From Anaerofilum faecale (lineage in GTDB: Bacteria > Bacillota > Clostridia > Oscillospirales > Ruminococcaceae), in NCBI GenBank assembly GCA_019114265.1, contig DXFV01000043.1, positions 3,315-67,314 of the forward strand: a stretch of DNA of 64,000 nt, given 5' to 3'. The position numbers and the translations under genes were made by a program. Each line of letters starts with the position of its first letter. The stretch's first letter is position 1. The notes below the pieces were generated by a model. The model was given only the letters and a program-made list of their open reading frames with translations, was not told the origin of the DNA and did not search any database. This document shows, piece by piece, positions 6,893-15,309 of the stretch.

Positions 6893-8725
6893 TCATTCCT
6901 CCGGCTGCCAGTCGCGGTCCTCGGTGAAGAAGCGGTGGTCGGGGTTTTCCGAGAAATCCTCGCGGTCCAGCGTGAGGCCGGGGCTGTAGTAGGGGTCGCG
7001 TGCCAGCACGTCGCCGTGCCGCGCGCGCAGACGCTGCTGCTCAGCGGCAAAGCGCGCCTTTTTGGCCGGGTCCTGCTCGTCCAGACCGCGGCTCTTGCTC
7101 TCGTAGTGGTAGAGCTGGGCGTAGGGGGTCCACACCACCCGCAGCCCTTGTTTGCGGATACGCAGGCAGAAATCGACGTCGTTGAAGGCCACCTGGAACC
7201 CCTCGTCCAGCCCGCCCAGCCGGTCGTAGACCTCCGCCTTCACCAGCAGGCAGGCGGCCGTGACCGCCGACAGGTCCTGCACGGTGGAGGCGCGGAACAT
7301 ATAGCCGCTGCCGCCGCGGCGGGCGTATTTGTGGCTGTGACCGGCATAGCCGCCCAGGCCCACGATCACACCCGCGTGCTGGATGGTGTCGTCGGGGTAG
7401 TAGAGCATCGCGCCCACCGCGCCCACGCCGGGGCGCGCGCAGAGCGACAGCATCTCGCCCAGCCACTCGCCGTTGATGACCTCCACGTCGTTGTTCAGCA
7501 GGAGCAGATAGTTGCCCTTTGCCGCCCTGCGGCCGAAGTTGTTGATGGCGGAATAGTTGAAAGCGCCTTCCCACTTCACCACCCGGCAGCCGGGATAGCG
7601 CTCCGGCAGCGCGCCGTAGTAGGCGAAAGTGGCGGGATCGGTGGAGTTGTTCTCGATGACGATGACCTCGAAGTTGCGGTACACCGTCTTTTCATAGATG
7701 GAGGAGAGGGCTTTTTCCAGATCGTCGGTGTGGTCCTTGTTCGGGATCAGGATGCTGACGAGGGCGTTTTCGGGCAGCGGGTCTTCCACCTTGTAGGTGG
7801 AGGGGAACAGGCCGTCCTTCACCTCTCCTTTACGTCCGGTGCGGCGCAGATGGTCGGCCAGCGCGCGCTTGGCGGCGGCGGCCACATAGGGCTTGGCGGC
7901 GGTGCCGCCGCTGGTGGACCCGGCATGCACACGCCAATAGTACAGCACCTTGGGCACATGCACCGGCGGGCCGCTCTGCTCGATCAGGCGCAGGAACAGG
8001 TCGTGGTCCTGGCTGCCGTCGCATGCGGGGCGCAGCTCTCCCACCTGCCGGAACAGCGCCGTGCGAAAGACGGCCAGATGGCAGATGTAGTTGCAGCACT
8101 CGAGATATTCCGGCGCGTAGTCGGGCTTGAAGTGCCCGGCGCGCGGCTTTTCGATGTCGGTCTCAAACAGGGCTTCGTCGCTGTACAGGAAGGCCGCGCC
8201 GGTCTGCTTTGCGATGTGGGACATCCAGTAGACCGCATGGGGGGCCAGCACGTCGTCGTGGTCGGCCAATGCCATGTATTCGCCGTCGGCCAGCTTGGCG
8301 GCGGCGTTGGTGTTGGCCGAGATGCCCCGGTTTTCGATCTTCACATACCGGATGCGGCGGTCGGTGGCAGCGGCGGCGGCACACACGCGCCCCACCTCGG
8401 CATGGGCGTCGTCGGAGGCGTCGGCCAGGCACAGCTGCCAGCAGGGACAGGTCTGTGTGCGCACGCTGTCCAGCAGCTCTTTCAGGTAGGGCATGGGGGT
8501 GTTGTAGAGCGGCACGCAGATGCTGATGACCGGCCAGCCCATGCTGTCCACCGCGCGCTGGGCGTCCAGCACGGCGGGTTTGGGGAGGAAGCGCGCCTTT
8601 TTGCCGAAGAAACGCCGCTTGACGAACCCGGCGGTGCGCTTGAGCGTGGAGGCAGGGCCCTGCTCTTTGATCTGGTCGGCGAAGTATCCGCCCAGCTCGC
8701 GGATGCGTTTGAGGTTTTGATTCAT
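6893..8725 (-). CDS. Double-domain family 2 glycosyltransferase (cell-wall polysaccharide)
   Basis: 610 residues with two GT2 modules. The first (about residues 65-300) starts ISICVPLYNTP and has the DHDD nucleotide/metal motif (LADHDDVLAP) and a QDHDLFLR acid motif. The second (about 325-560) starts VSILIPNKDHT and has LLLNNDVEV and NDVDFCLR. Bifunctional GT2 proteins of this build (RgpF/rhamnan type) add sugars, often rhamnose, to cell-wall polysaccharide on the inner membrane face. There is no transmembrane segment. ATG 8725 was preferred to the GTG at 8734 because AGGTG lies at the right distance. It is the last gene after the ABC exporter and a paralogue of its upstream neighbour. The sugars transferred are inferred from context. 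Confidence 0.85.
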   Translation of the reverse strand: MNQNLKRIRELGGYFADQIKEQGPASTLKRTAGFVKRRFFGKKARFLPKPAVLDAQRAVDSMGWPVISICVPLYNTPMPYLKELLDSVRTQTCPCWQLCLADASDDAHAEVGRVCAAAAATDRRIRYVKIENRGISANTNAAAKLADGEYMALADHDDVLAPHAVYWMSHIAKQTGAAFLYSDEALFETDIEKPRAGHFKPDYAPEYLECCNYICHLAVFRTALFRQVGELRPACDGSQDHDLFLRLIEQSGPPVHVPKVLYYWRVHAGSTSGGTAAKPYVAAAAKRALADHLRRTGRKGEVKDGLFPSTYKVEDPLPENALVSILIPNKDHTDDLEKALSSIYEKTVYRNFEVIVIENNSTDPATFAYYGALPERYPGCRVVKWEGAFNYSAINNFGRRAAKGNYLLLLNNDVEVINGEWLGEMLSLCARPGVGAVGAMLYYPDDTIQHAGVIVGLGGYAGHSHKYARRGGSGYMFRASTVQDLSAVTAACLLVKAEVYDRLGGLDEGFQVAFNDVDFCLRIRKQGLRVVWTPYAQLYHYESKSRGLDEQDPAKKARFAAEQQRLRARHGDVLARDPYYSPGLTLDREDFSENPDHRFFTEDRDWQPEE

Positions 8726-8788
8726 GGTGTTCACCTGTATCTGGGTGGCGGGTGGGTTTATGGGAGGGCGAACGGGTGTTCTTTCCGG

Positions 8789-8965
8789 GGTTTGTGCGGG
8801 CCGAGGGCTTTCCCCTCATCAGTCACGCTCTGCGTGACAGCTTCCCCCCAGGGGGAAGCCTTGGAGGAAACCGCTGGTGCTGCGCCCCACCGCAAGCCTT
8901 CCCCTGGCAGGGGAAGGTGCCCCGGAACGGGGCAGATGAGGTCGAAGCTGTCCATTTGTGCAAGG
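8789..8965. repeat. Dispersed palindromic repeat, copy A
   Basis: About 180 bp, nearly identical to the adjacent copy B. It contains nested hairpins: GTCACGC..GCGTGAC, TTCCCCCC..GGGGGAAG, and CCTTCCCCTG..CAGGGGAAGG. Non-coding in appearance although several frames are open. Partial copies are at 16303, 20931 and 44129. Confidence 0.8.
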
Positions 8966-8996
8966 CGGCTGGTTGTGGGAAAACGCTTTCACGGGG

Positions 8997-9175
8997 GCTT
9001 GTGCAGACCGAGAGCTTTCCCCTCATCAGTCACGCCCTGCGGGCGACAGCTTCCCCCCAGGGGGAAGCCTTGGAGGAAACCGCCGGTGCTGCGCCCCACC
9101 GCAAGCCTTCCCCTGGCAGGGGAAGGTGCCCTCGAAGAGGGTGGATGAGGTCGAAGCTGCCCTGTTTGCGCAAGG
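8997..9175. repeat. Dispersed palindromic repeat, copy B
   Basis: Same layout and orientation as copy A about 208 bp upstream: same hairpins in the same order, ending GGATGAGGTCGAAGCTGCC. It differs mainly in the first loop (CCCTGCGGGCG versus CTCTGCGTG). The tandem pair fills the gap between the two paralogous glycosyltransferase genes. Confidence 0.8.
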
Positions 9176-9203
9176 CCGCCGGCCCTCTCGTTATACCATC
9201 CGT

Positions 9204-11060
9204 TTATTTATACCCATAGTTTTCGTATAGCAGGGTGAAGTGGGGGTTGTAGTAGGGGTCGCCGCCCTCCCTCATCATGTCGGCGTATTTTTCCACAAAC
9301 CGCTGTTTTTCTCCCTGGTAGCGCACGGCGTTGGGGCCGACGGCGTCGCTGCCGCGGCTCTTGCTCTCGTAGTGGTAGGCCTCGGCAAAGGGGGTGAAGA
9401 CGTTCAGCAGCCCCTCTTTGCGCAGGCGCAGACAGAAGTCCACGTCGTTGTAGGCCACCGCGAAGTTCTCCTCGTCCAGTCCGCCCAGTCGGTCGTACAG
9501 CTCCGCCTTCACCAGCAGACAGGCGCCGGTGACGGCGCTCATGTTCTGGGTGGTGGCCAGGCGGTACAGGTCGCCGCCGCTGGTGCGGGGATGGCTCTTG
9601 TGGCTGTGTCCGGCGCTGCCGCCCAGCCCGATGAACACGCCCGCGTGCTGGATGGTGTCGTCGGGGTAATAGAGCTTTGCGCCCACCGCGCCCACGTCCG
9701 GGCGCTGGCTGTAGCCCAGCAGCTCGGCCACAAAGCCGTCGCTGAGCAGCTCCAGATCGTTGTTCAGCAGCAGCAGATGCTCGCCTTTGGCGTATCTGCG
9801 TCCGAAATTGTTGATGGCCGCATAGTTGAACGGGCCGTCCCAGGTCACCACCCGGCAGTTCGGATACCGCCCGGGCAGCGCCTCGTAATAGGCGAAGGTT
9901 GCGGGGTCGGCGGAGTTGTTCTCGATCACGATCACCTCGAGGTTGTCCCATCCGGCCTTTTTCTGCAGGCTGGACAGGCAGCGCTCGAGGTCCTCGGTGT
10001 GGTCTTTATTGGGGATCAGCACGCTCACCAGCGGACTGCCCTGCACCGCATACCGCACCCGGTAGGCGCCGGGGCTTTGCGGGATGCACTCCACCGTGCC
10101 CTCCATCCCCAAACGGTCCAGCTGTGCCTGCACGGCGCGGCGTCCCGCCTCCAGCGCATAGGGCTTGGCGGCGGCGATGCCGGCGGCGGTGCTGCCCGCG
10201 TGGCGGCGCCAGAAATACAGCACCTTCGGGATGTGGTGCACCCGGTTCGCCGCTTCGGTGAGGCGGAGGATGAGGTCGAAATCCTGCGCGCCGTCGTATT
10301 CCGGGCGCTCGTAGCCCACCTTTTCCAGCAGCGCGCGGGAAAACACGCACAGGTGCGTGATATAGTTGCAGCCGCGCAGCGTGTCGGGGGAGAAATCGGG
10401 CTTGAAATGGTACTCGCCCAGCTGCTTCAAGTCGCCCGACAGCACGATCTCGTCCGAATACACCACCTCGGCCCCGGTGTCCCGCACGGCGGCGGCCGCT
10501 TCAAACAGGGCGTTCGGCTGCAGCACGTCGTCGTGGTCCAGCAGGGTGACATACTCGCCGGTGGCGTGGGGGAAGGCCGCGTTGGTGTTGCCGGCGATAC
10601 CGGCGTTCTTGTCCAGTTTTACATACAGGATGCGGGCGTCTTTGCGGGCGGCGGCTTCCTTCTGCAGGGCGGGGGCGAATTTGGCGTCGGAGGCGTCGGC
10701 CAGCACCAGCTGCCAGCGAGCGTAGCTCTGGCGCTGCACGCTGTCCAGCAGCTGCCGGAAATAGGGCAGCGGCGTGTTGTAGAGCGGCACCACCACCGAG
10801 ATCACCGGCATGCCGGCGGTGTCGGCGGCGCGCTGTGCGGCCAGCTCGCGGCGCAGCGGGATGTCGGCGCGGTACTGCCACACCTCGCGGTGCAGCGCCA
10901 GGTCCAGCCGGAAGGCCACCTGCCGCCAGGTGGCCTCGAAGCCGCTCTCGCGCAGGCTGGCGGCGCCCCGCTTTGCCAGCGCGGCCAGATGGGCAGGGCT
11001 TGCCAGACGCGCCGCCATACCGCCCAGGCTGTCGCGGCGGGCGGGATCGTTTTTCTGCAT
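9204..11060 (-). CDS. Double-domain family 2 glycosyltransferase, paralogue of the downstream one
   Basis: 618 residues from ATG 11060, which follows GGGAG at the end of the ABC ATPase gene; a longer upstream frame to 11246 overlaps that gene and is rejected. Two GT2 modules are visible: the first starts ISVVVPLYNTP with LLDHDDVLQP and QDFDLILR, the second VSVLIPNKDHT with LLLNNDLEL and NDVDFCLR. It shares many short strings with the protein at 6893-8725, so the two are paralogues. A likely role is extension of a rhamnose-containing polysaccharide before export by the ABC pair directly upstream, with which it forms one transcript. The acceptor sugar is unknown. Confidence 0.87.
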   Translation of the reverse strand: MQKNDPARRDSLGGMAARLASPAHLAALAKRGAASLRESGFEATWRQVAFRLDLALHREVWQYRADIPLRRELAAQRAADTAGMPVISVVVPLYNTPLPYFRQLLDSVQRQSYARWQLVLADASDAKFAPALQKEAAARKDARILYVKLDKNAGIAGNTNAAFPHATGEYVTLLDHDDVLQPNALFEAAAAVRDTGAEVVYSDEIVLSGDLKQLGEYHFKPDFSPDTLRGCNYITHLCVFSRALLEKVGYERPEYDGAQDFDLILRLTEAANRVHHIPKVLYFWRRHAGSTAAGIAAAKPYALEAGRRAVQAQLDRLGMEGTVECIPQSPGAYRVRYAVQGSPLVSVLIPNKDHTEDLERCLSSLQKKAGWDNLEVIVIENNSADPATFAYYEALPGRYPNCRVVTWDGPFNYAAINNFGRRYAKGEHLLLLNNDLELLSDGFVAELLGYSQRPDVGAVGAKLYYPDDTIQHAGVFIGLGGSAGHSHKSHPRTSGGDLYRLATTQNMSAVTGACLLVKAELYDRLGGLDEENFAVAYNDVDFCLRLRKEGLLNVFTPFAEAYHYESKSRGSDAVGPNAVRYQGEKQRFVEKYADMMREGGDPYYNPHFTLLYENYGYK

Positions 11061-11065
11061 GGCGC

Positions 11066-11800
11066 TCACTCCCTGTGGATCTGTTTGTAGGCGCTGCACA
11101 CCGTCTCGGTGTCGCCCACCATCTTCAGGTGCCCCTTTTCCAGCCAGGCCACCTTGTTGCAGTTGCGCTCGATCTGCTCGATCGAGTGGCTCACCAGGAT
11201 CACGGTGGCGCCGCGGGCAAGCAGCTCGTTCATGCGGGCCTCGCACTTCTGCTGGAACAGAAAGTCGCCCACCGACAAAATCTCGTCGGCGATCAGCACG
11301 TCGGGCTGGGTGATGGTGGCGATGGCGAAGCCGATGCGCGCGATCATGCCGGAGGAATAGTTTTTCAGCGGCACGTCGAGGAAATCGCGCAGCTCGCTGA
11401 ATTCCACGATGTCGTCGAACTTTTCGCGGATATACGCCGGGGTGAAGCCCAGCACGGTGCCGTTGAGGTAGATGTTCTCGCGGGCGGTGAGGTCCATGTC
11501 GAAGCCGGCGCCCAGCTCGATCAGCGGCGCGATGGTGCCGTGCACACGGGTGCAGCCCTCGGTGGGCTTGTACACGCCGGAGATCACCTTGAGCAGGGTG
11601 GATTTGCCCGAGCCGTTCAGGCCGATCAGGCCGAAGAAATCGCCCTTTTCCACATTGAAGCTGACGTTGCGCAGGGCGTAGAACTCGTCGAACATCAGCT
11701 TGCCCTGCACCATCTGCAAAAAGTATTCCTTCAGGCTCTCGCTCTTTTCCCTTGCGAGGTTAAAGCGCATGGACACGTTGTTTACTTCGATCATATTCAT
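11066..11800 (-). CDS. Polysaccharide export ABC ATPase (Wzt/TagH/RgpD type)
   Basis: 244 residues. Walker A GLNGSGKST, signature YSSGM, Walker B VLIADEILSVGD and the switch His in LVSHS are all present. The insert before Walker A (KSESLKEYFLQMVQGK) and the AELSVGD-like Walker B are hallmarks of the ATPases that export O-antigen, teichoic acid or rhamnan. There is no C-terminal carbohydrate-binding domain, so the polymer end is not recognised by this subunit. GGAGGGG precedes the start. It pairs with the permease upstream and drives flipping of the polymer across the membrane. Confidence 0.92.
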   Translation of the reverse strand: MNMIEVNNVSMRFNLAREKSESLKEYFLQMVQGKLMFDEFYALRNVSFNVEKGDFFGLIGLNGSGKSTLLKVISGVYKPTEGCTRVHGTIAPLIELGAGFDMDLTARENIYLNGTVLGFTPAYIREKFDDIVEFSELRDFLDVPLKNYSSGMIARIGFAIATITQPDVLIADEILSVGDFLFQQKCEARMNELLARGATVILVSHSIEQIERNCNKVAWLEKGHLKMVGDTETVCSAYKQIHRE

Positions 11801-11813
11801 GTTGCACCCCTCC

Positions 11814-12623
11814 TCACATATGCAGGATGAACTTGTCCTGCTGGCGGCGGAAGACCACCACGCCCACCACCAGCGCCACCAGCGCGCAGACGCCGCAGAC
11901 CAGGATCTCGCTGGTGTGCAGCATGCGGCCGTCCAGCACCGCGCCGCGGAAGGCGGTGATGTACCAGTACAGCGGGTTGAGCACGATGTATTTCTGCAGC
12001 AGCGCCACGGCCGGGCTGGCGGGCAGGCCCATCGGGTTGTAGAAGATGGCGGAGAAGTACATCAGGGCGGTGGTGAACACGCCCCACAGATGCATCACGT
12101 CGCGGAAGAACACCGCCAGTGTGGCCAGGATCAGGCCGATGCCCAGGCTGAACACGAACAGGGTGAGCAGCGGGTAGAGGGCCAGCGGGATGGTGAGGTG
12201 CACCGGCGCCGAGGTGGCCACCATCATGATGATGAGGGCAATGAAGCTGAACAGGCAGTTCACCAGCGCAAAGCTCACCTTTTCCAGCGGGAAGATATAT
12301 TTGGGGATATACACCTTGCGCAGCAGGGGCGAAGCGCCCAGCACGCTGCCCATCGCCGCGCTGGTGGCCTCGTTGAAGAAGCCGAACAGCAGCTGGCCGA
12401 TGATGAGGTAGACCGGGAAGTTCTCGATGCCGGTGCCGCGGGTGTCCATGATGGTGGAGAACACCACCACCATGACGATGTTCATCAGCAGGGGGTTCAG
12501 CACGCTCCACACCACGCCCAGCACGCTGCGGCGGTATTTCAGCTTGAAGTCGCGGCCCACCAGGTTATACAGCAAAAACCGGTAGCGCCAGAAATCCTTG
12601 CAATATGCCTTGAACAGTTGCAC
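11814..12623 (-). CDS. Polysaccharide export ABC permease (Wzm/TagG/RgpC type)
   Basis: 269 residues with about six hydrophobic segments and the ABC-2 permease layout. The N-terminal amphipathic part with RDFKLKYRRSVLGVVWSVLNP is characteristic of the TagG/Wzm/RgpC family. Translation starts at GTG 12623, with AAGG close upstream and only 6 nt after rfbC. It forms the membrane channel for the ATPase encoded next. The linkage with rfbC points to a rhamnose-containing polymer as substrate, which is inference. Confidence 0.9.
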   Translation of the reverse strand: MQLFKAYCKDFWRYRFLLYNLVGRDFKLKYRRSVLGVVWSVLNPLLMNIVMVVVFSTIMDTRGTGIENFPVYLIIGQLLFGFFNEATSAAMGSVLGASPLLRKVYIPKYIFPLEKVSFALVNCLFSFIALIIMMVATSAPVHLTIPLALYPLLTLFVFSLGIGLILATLAVFFRDVMHLWGVFTTALMYFSAIFYNPMGLPASPAVALLQKYIVLNPLYWYITAFRGAVLDGRMLHTSEILVCGVCALVALVVGVVVFRRQQDKFILHM

Positions 12624-12629
12624 TGCGCC

Positions 12630-13196
12630 TTACCACCTTTCAAAGAATTTGAAGTCCTGCTGCGCGAAGGGAGTGTGGCGGCCGTCCTTCTCGCTGAGCT
12701 TGTGCTCGCAGCCGCAGTCGGGCCACTGCACGCCCACGGTGGGGTCGTTGTAGGGGATGCCGCCCTCGGCGGTGGGGTCGTAGACGTCGGTGCATTTGTA
12801 GGTGAACTCGGCCTCGTCGCTGAGCACCAGGAACCCGTGGGCAAAGCCCTCGGGGATGTACAGCTGGCGCTTGTTCTCCTCGGACAGGGTGACGCCCACC
12901 CATTTGCCGAAGGTGGCGCTGTGCGGGCGGCAGTCCACCGCCACATCGTACACCTCGCCCTTCACCACACGCACCAGTTTGCCCTGGGTGTGCTCCTTCT
13001 GGAAATGCAGGCCGCGCAGCACGCCGCGGCTGCTCTTGCTCTGGTTGTCCTGTACGAATTCATGGTCGATGCCGGCGGCGGCGAACTCTTCCTTCTGGAA
13101 AGTCTCCATGAAGTAGCCGCGCGCATCGCCGAATACGGTGGGTTCGATGATGACCACGCCGGGCAGTTCGGTCTGGATAAAATTGAATTTTCCCAT
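12630..13196 (-). CDS. rfbC: dTDP-4-dehydrorhamnose 3,5-epimerase
   Basis: 188 residues, the normal RmlC size. It epimerises C3 and C5 of dTDP-4-keto-6-deoxyglucose, the third step to dTDP-L-rhamnose. The family signature GDARGYFMETF near residue 23-33, the catalytic His in RGVLRGLHFQ (about 62) and the active-site stretch YIPEGFAHGF are all present. It is the first gene of a five-gene transcript with the exporter and two glycosyltransferases, but is 3 kb away from rfbB, rfbD and rfbA. Confidence 0.95.
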   Translation of the reverse strand: MGKFNFIQTELPGVVIIEPTVFGDARGYFMETFQKEEFAAAGIDHEFVQDNQSKSSRGVLRGLHFQKEHTQGKLVRVVKGEVYDVAVDCRPHSATFGKWVGVTLSEENKRQLYIPEGFAHGFLVLSDEAEFTYKCTDVYDPTAEGGIPYNDPTVGVQWPDCGCEHKLSEKDGRHTPFAQQDFKFFERW

Positions 13197-13260
13197 GGCT
13201 GGATATCCTCACTTTCGGCCGTCCGCAGGGGCACGGACGGGATGTTGCAAAAAATTATGA

Positions 13261-13283
13261 AAAAAGGGCGCACTTCGCCCTTT
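13261..13283 (-). terminator. Terminator between GNAT gene and rfbC
   Basis: Stem AAAGGGCG / CGCCCTTT with a 5-nt loop, followed on the minus strand by TTTTC. It lies downstream of the promoter at 13303-13331, so a transcript from that promoter must pass through it to reach rfbC. Confidence 0.75.
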
Positions 13284-13302
13284 CCTGCTGATACGCAATC
13301 CT

Positions 13303-13331
13303 ATGATAGCATATTTTGCGCTCCGATTCAA
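13303..13331 (-). promoter_or_regulatory. Promoter of the rfbC operon
   Basis: Minus strand TTGAAT, 17-nt spacer, TATCAT. Its -35 overlaps the stop codon of the GNAT gene. The hairpin at 13261-13283 is within the first 40 nt of the predicted transcript. Confidence 0.65.
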
Positions 13332-13789
13332 TTGTTTTGCCCCTTCGCCGCTGCCGGGAGGGGCAGGAGATACCAGTCGTCCCCGGCGCAGGTGAACCCG
13401 GCGGCGCGGAACATCGCCTGGCTCTGTTTGTTGAAGGGGCAGATGCGCGCGCGCAGCCGGGTGCGGCCCTTTTCGGCGGCCAGTTCTGCCAGCGCCTGCA
13501 CACACCGGCGCCCGATATGGCGGTTCTGGTATTCCCGGCAGACCACGAGGCAGACGGTGTCCCCCACCAGCGCGGCGTCTCCCACCAGCTTGCCGTTATA
13601 CTCTATGTAATAACATTCGCCGTACGTGGTCAGATAGGTGTACATTGCCTTCAATTTTTCCAGAGAGTATACCCCGTCGAGATTGTCCACCTGCCTGCAC
13701 AGCTGCGGGTCCTGGTACCAGGCCAGCGCGGTGTCGTAGGCGGGATAGTAGTCCACCAATGCGATCTCGTCATCCACTCTGCGATGCAT
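13328..13789 (-). CDS. GNAT-family N-acetyltransferase
   Basis: 153 residues with the GNAT core: strand YYIEYNGKLVGDAALVGD, then CLVVCREYQNRHIGRRCVQA, where R/Q-x-x-x-x-G-R fits the acetyl-CoA pyrophosphate loop, and the C-terminal NKQSQAMFRAAGF of the family. It transfers an acetyl group from acetyl-CoA to an amine; the substrate cannot be told. Its start overlaps the preceding membrane-protein gene by 20 nt, so the two are co-translated. Confidence 0.8.
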   Translation of the reverse strand: MHRRVDDEIALVDYYPAYDTALAWYQDPQLCRQVDNLDGVYSLEKLKAMYTYLTTYGECYYIEYNGKLVGDAALVGDTVCLVVCREYQNRHIGRRCVQALAELAAEKGRTRLRARICPFNKQSQAMFRAAGFTCAGDDWYLLPLPAAAKGQNN

Positions 13790-14231
13790 TGCTTTCCTCC
13801 TGCATGATCTCCGGCAGAAAGAAGATGCCTTCCGCCAGATTCACAAACATGTCCGGGTCCTTCAGCGCGCGGGATTTTCCGTTCCACCAACCGGTCGCCG
13901 AACTGGCCGCGGCGGTGCGTGTGCTGCCGTCGTGCAGGGTGTAGGTGATGGATACCACCGGCGTTTCCTCCGCTTTGGGTTTGGCAAAGAGGTCGCGGTT
14001 CAGGAAGCTGGCGAGGTTATGCGCAAGGTGGATTTTTTCGGCGTCGGTGAAGGTTTTTCCCGCGGGGCAGCAGCGGGAATGGGTGACGGTGACCGACGCG
14101 ATCTCCGTTTCGTCCGGCACGCCGAATACCGGCATTCCCTTCCATAAAACAAACACAGCAAACAGCACCGCCACCGTGCACAGCATCGACGCGAGATACC
14201 GCACAAAGCCGCTGTGTTTTTTCGGATGCAT
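13770..14231 (-). CDS. Membrane-anchored protein of unknown function
   Basis: 153 residues from ATG 14231; the longer frame to 14309 overlaps the upstream gene. One hydrophobic segment (residues about 9-31) acts as signal anchor, followed by an outside domain of about 120 residues with alternating strand-like segments (ITYTLHDGST, DMFVNLAEGIFFL). The layout recalls small DUF5301-like anchored proteins of clostridia, a weak resemblance from memory. It is part of a cassette of four small membrane proteins and a GNAT enzyme. Confidence 0.6.
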   Translation of the reverse strand: MHPKKHSGFVRYLASMLCTVAVLFAVFVLWKGMPVFGVPDETEIASVTVTHSRCCPAGKTFTDAEKIHLAHNLASFLNRDLFAKPKAEETPVVSITYTLHDGSTRTAAASSATGWWNGKSRALKDPDMFVNLAEGIFFLPEIMQEESNASQSG

Positions 14232-14247
14232 ACAGATTCCTCCCCGA

Positions 14248-14472
14248 TTACGCCGGCAGCGTGAGCACAAAAAATACCAGCAGCCAGAACCCGAGGAAGG
14301 ACAGCGCAAATCCGCCTACCCGTGTGGCTGTGAGGTAGAACTCGGTGGGCTCCCCGCCTTTCACGGTGAACAGGTGGTCGGCCTTCCACACCCACTTCGG
14401 ACAGATCAGCATCACAAGGCCGAGCACAAACAGAAGCGCCCCGCCGATCAGCAGCTCCACCATTTTTCCCAT
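14248..14472 (-). CDS. Small membrane protein (DUF6199-like)
   Basis: 74 residues with two hydrophobic segments (about 5-24 and 50-72) flanking a polar stretch containing KGGEPTEFYLTATRVGGF. That central pattern (KW.V..GEPSE.Y....R.GG) fits the small DUF6199-type membrane proteins as I remember them. No known function. It lies 6 nt after the preceding gene in the same transcript. Confidence 0.6.
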   Translation of the reverse strand: MGKMVELLIGGALLFVLGLVMLICPKWVWKADHLFTVKGGEPTEFYLTATRVGGFALSFLGFWLLVFFVLTLPA

Positions 14473-14478
14473 CCTTTC

Positions 14479-14769
14479 CTATGCCGCAAAAGGCACGAAT
14501 TCCATCCGCAGATACCCCACTGTCGCGGCAACTGCCAGCACGGCCCCAAAGCACACCGCCAGCAGCAGCCAGCGCAGCCAGGCGCGCGGGATGTGTTTTT
14601 CCAGCCCCCGCAGGTATTGGCCGGTGATAACGGTGTACAGGGCCATCAGCGGGATATACAGCAGACTGTGTTTCATCGAGAACAGGGCCGAAAGCAGCAG
14701 GTAGGCCAGCAGCGCATAGCAGATGCTCTCCACCGCAATGTCCAGCCCGGCAAGCAGTTTGTGTTTCAT
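14479..14769 (-). CDS. Small membrane protein of unknown function
   Basis: 96 residues with three hydrophobic segments (about 10-28, 33-48 and 66-85). No recognisable motif. The ATG overlaps the stop of the upstream gene (ATGA), so the two are translationally coupled. Confidence 0.6.
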   Translation of the reverse strand: MKHKLLAGLDIAVESICYALLAYLLLSALFSMKHSLLYIPLMALYTVITGQYLRGLEKHIPRAWLRWLLLAVCFGAVLAVAATVGYLRMEFVPFAA

Positions 14770-15176
14770 GGGGTCCCCTTTCGTTTGTTGTACAGCAGCC
14801 AGAGCAGCTGGGCGGCGAGGGCGGCGGAGATGACCGCGCCGGCAAGAGAATAGAAGGCTGTGCCCAGAAACAGCGGCAGCAGCGAGGTGATGACGGCCAG
14901 CGTGTTCACCGTCAGCACGGCTTTATAGATCCCGGTGCCCGGCCGCACACACAGCCACACCGTCAGCGCCAGCAGCAGGCAGCTGAGCAGCGCCGTGAGC
15001 AGCGGCCCGAAGTTGGCGTATCCGAAGGGGGTGAGGCTGAAATAGGAGGTGGTGCGGCGGATGTATTCGATGGCGCCGTCGTCGCCCGGCTCGGCGAAGA
15101 GCAGCACCGCACTAAAGGGCATTGCCTCCAGCGCCAGCGCGGCCAGCGGGAGGATAAGAAGGCGGAGACGTTTCAT
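14766..15176 (-). CDS. Membrane protein of unknown function
   Basis: 136 residues from ATG 15176 (AAGGAG upstream); the longer frame to 15551 runs antisense-like into the M23 gene and is rejected. Four hydrophobic segments with a short outside loop after the first (AEPGDDGAIEYIRRTTSYFS). First gene of the cassette 15176-13328. No family recognised. Confidence 0.6.
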   Translation of the reverse strand: MKRLRLLILPLAALALEAMPFSAVLLFAEPGDDGAIEYIRRTTSYFSLTPFGYANFGPLLTALLSCLLLALTVWLCVRPGTGIYKAVLTVNTLAVITSLLPLFLGTAFYSLAGAVISAALAAQLLWLLYNKRKGTP

Positions 15177-15244
15177 TTGCAGGACTCCTTTCTGCGGTGC
15201 GGTCCTTTTCTTCAGTATAGCACATCCGCACGAACCGGCACAAC

Positions 15245-15272
15245 AAAAAAGACAGGCGGTATTCCGCCTGTC
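15245..15272 (-). terminator. Terminator of the M23 peptidase gene
   Basis: 9-bp stem GACAGGCGG / CCGCCTGTC with a TATT loop, followed on the minus strand by TTTTTTG. Confidence 0.8.
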
Positions 15273-15309
15273 CTGCGAGGGGTAAAAATGATGGATCGGC
15301 GCGGCGCCG

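Noticed and set aside
5798..9148. 1116-residue open frame on the plus strand
   Set aside because: It is out of frame over gltA and antisense to the glycosyltransferase; Arg/Gly/Pro/His-rich low-complexity translation, no motif. An effect of GC-rich codon use.
9240..11090. 616-residue plus-strand frame
   Set aside because: Mirror of the double-GT2 gene with Val/Gly/His-rich translation.
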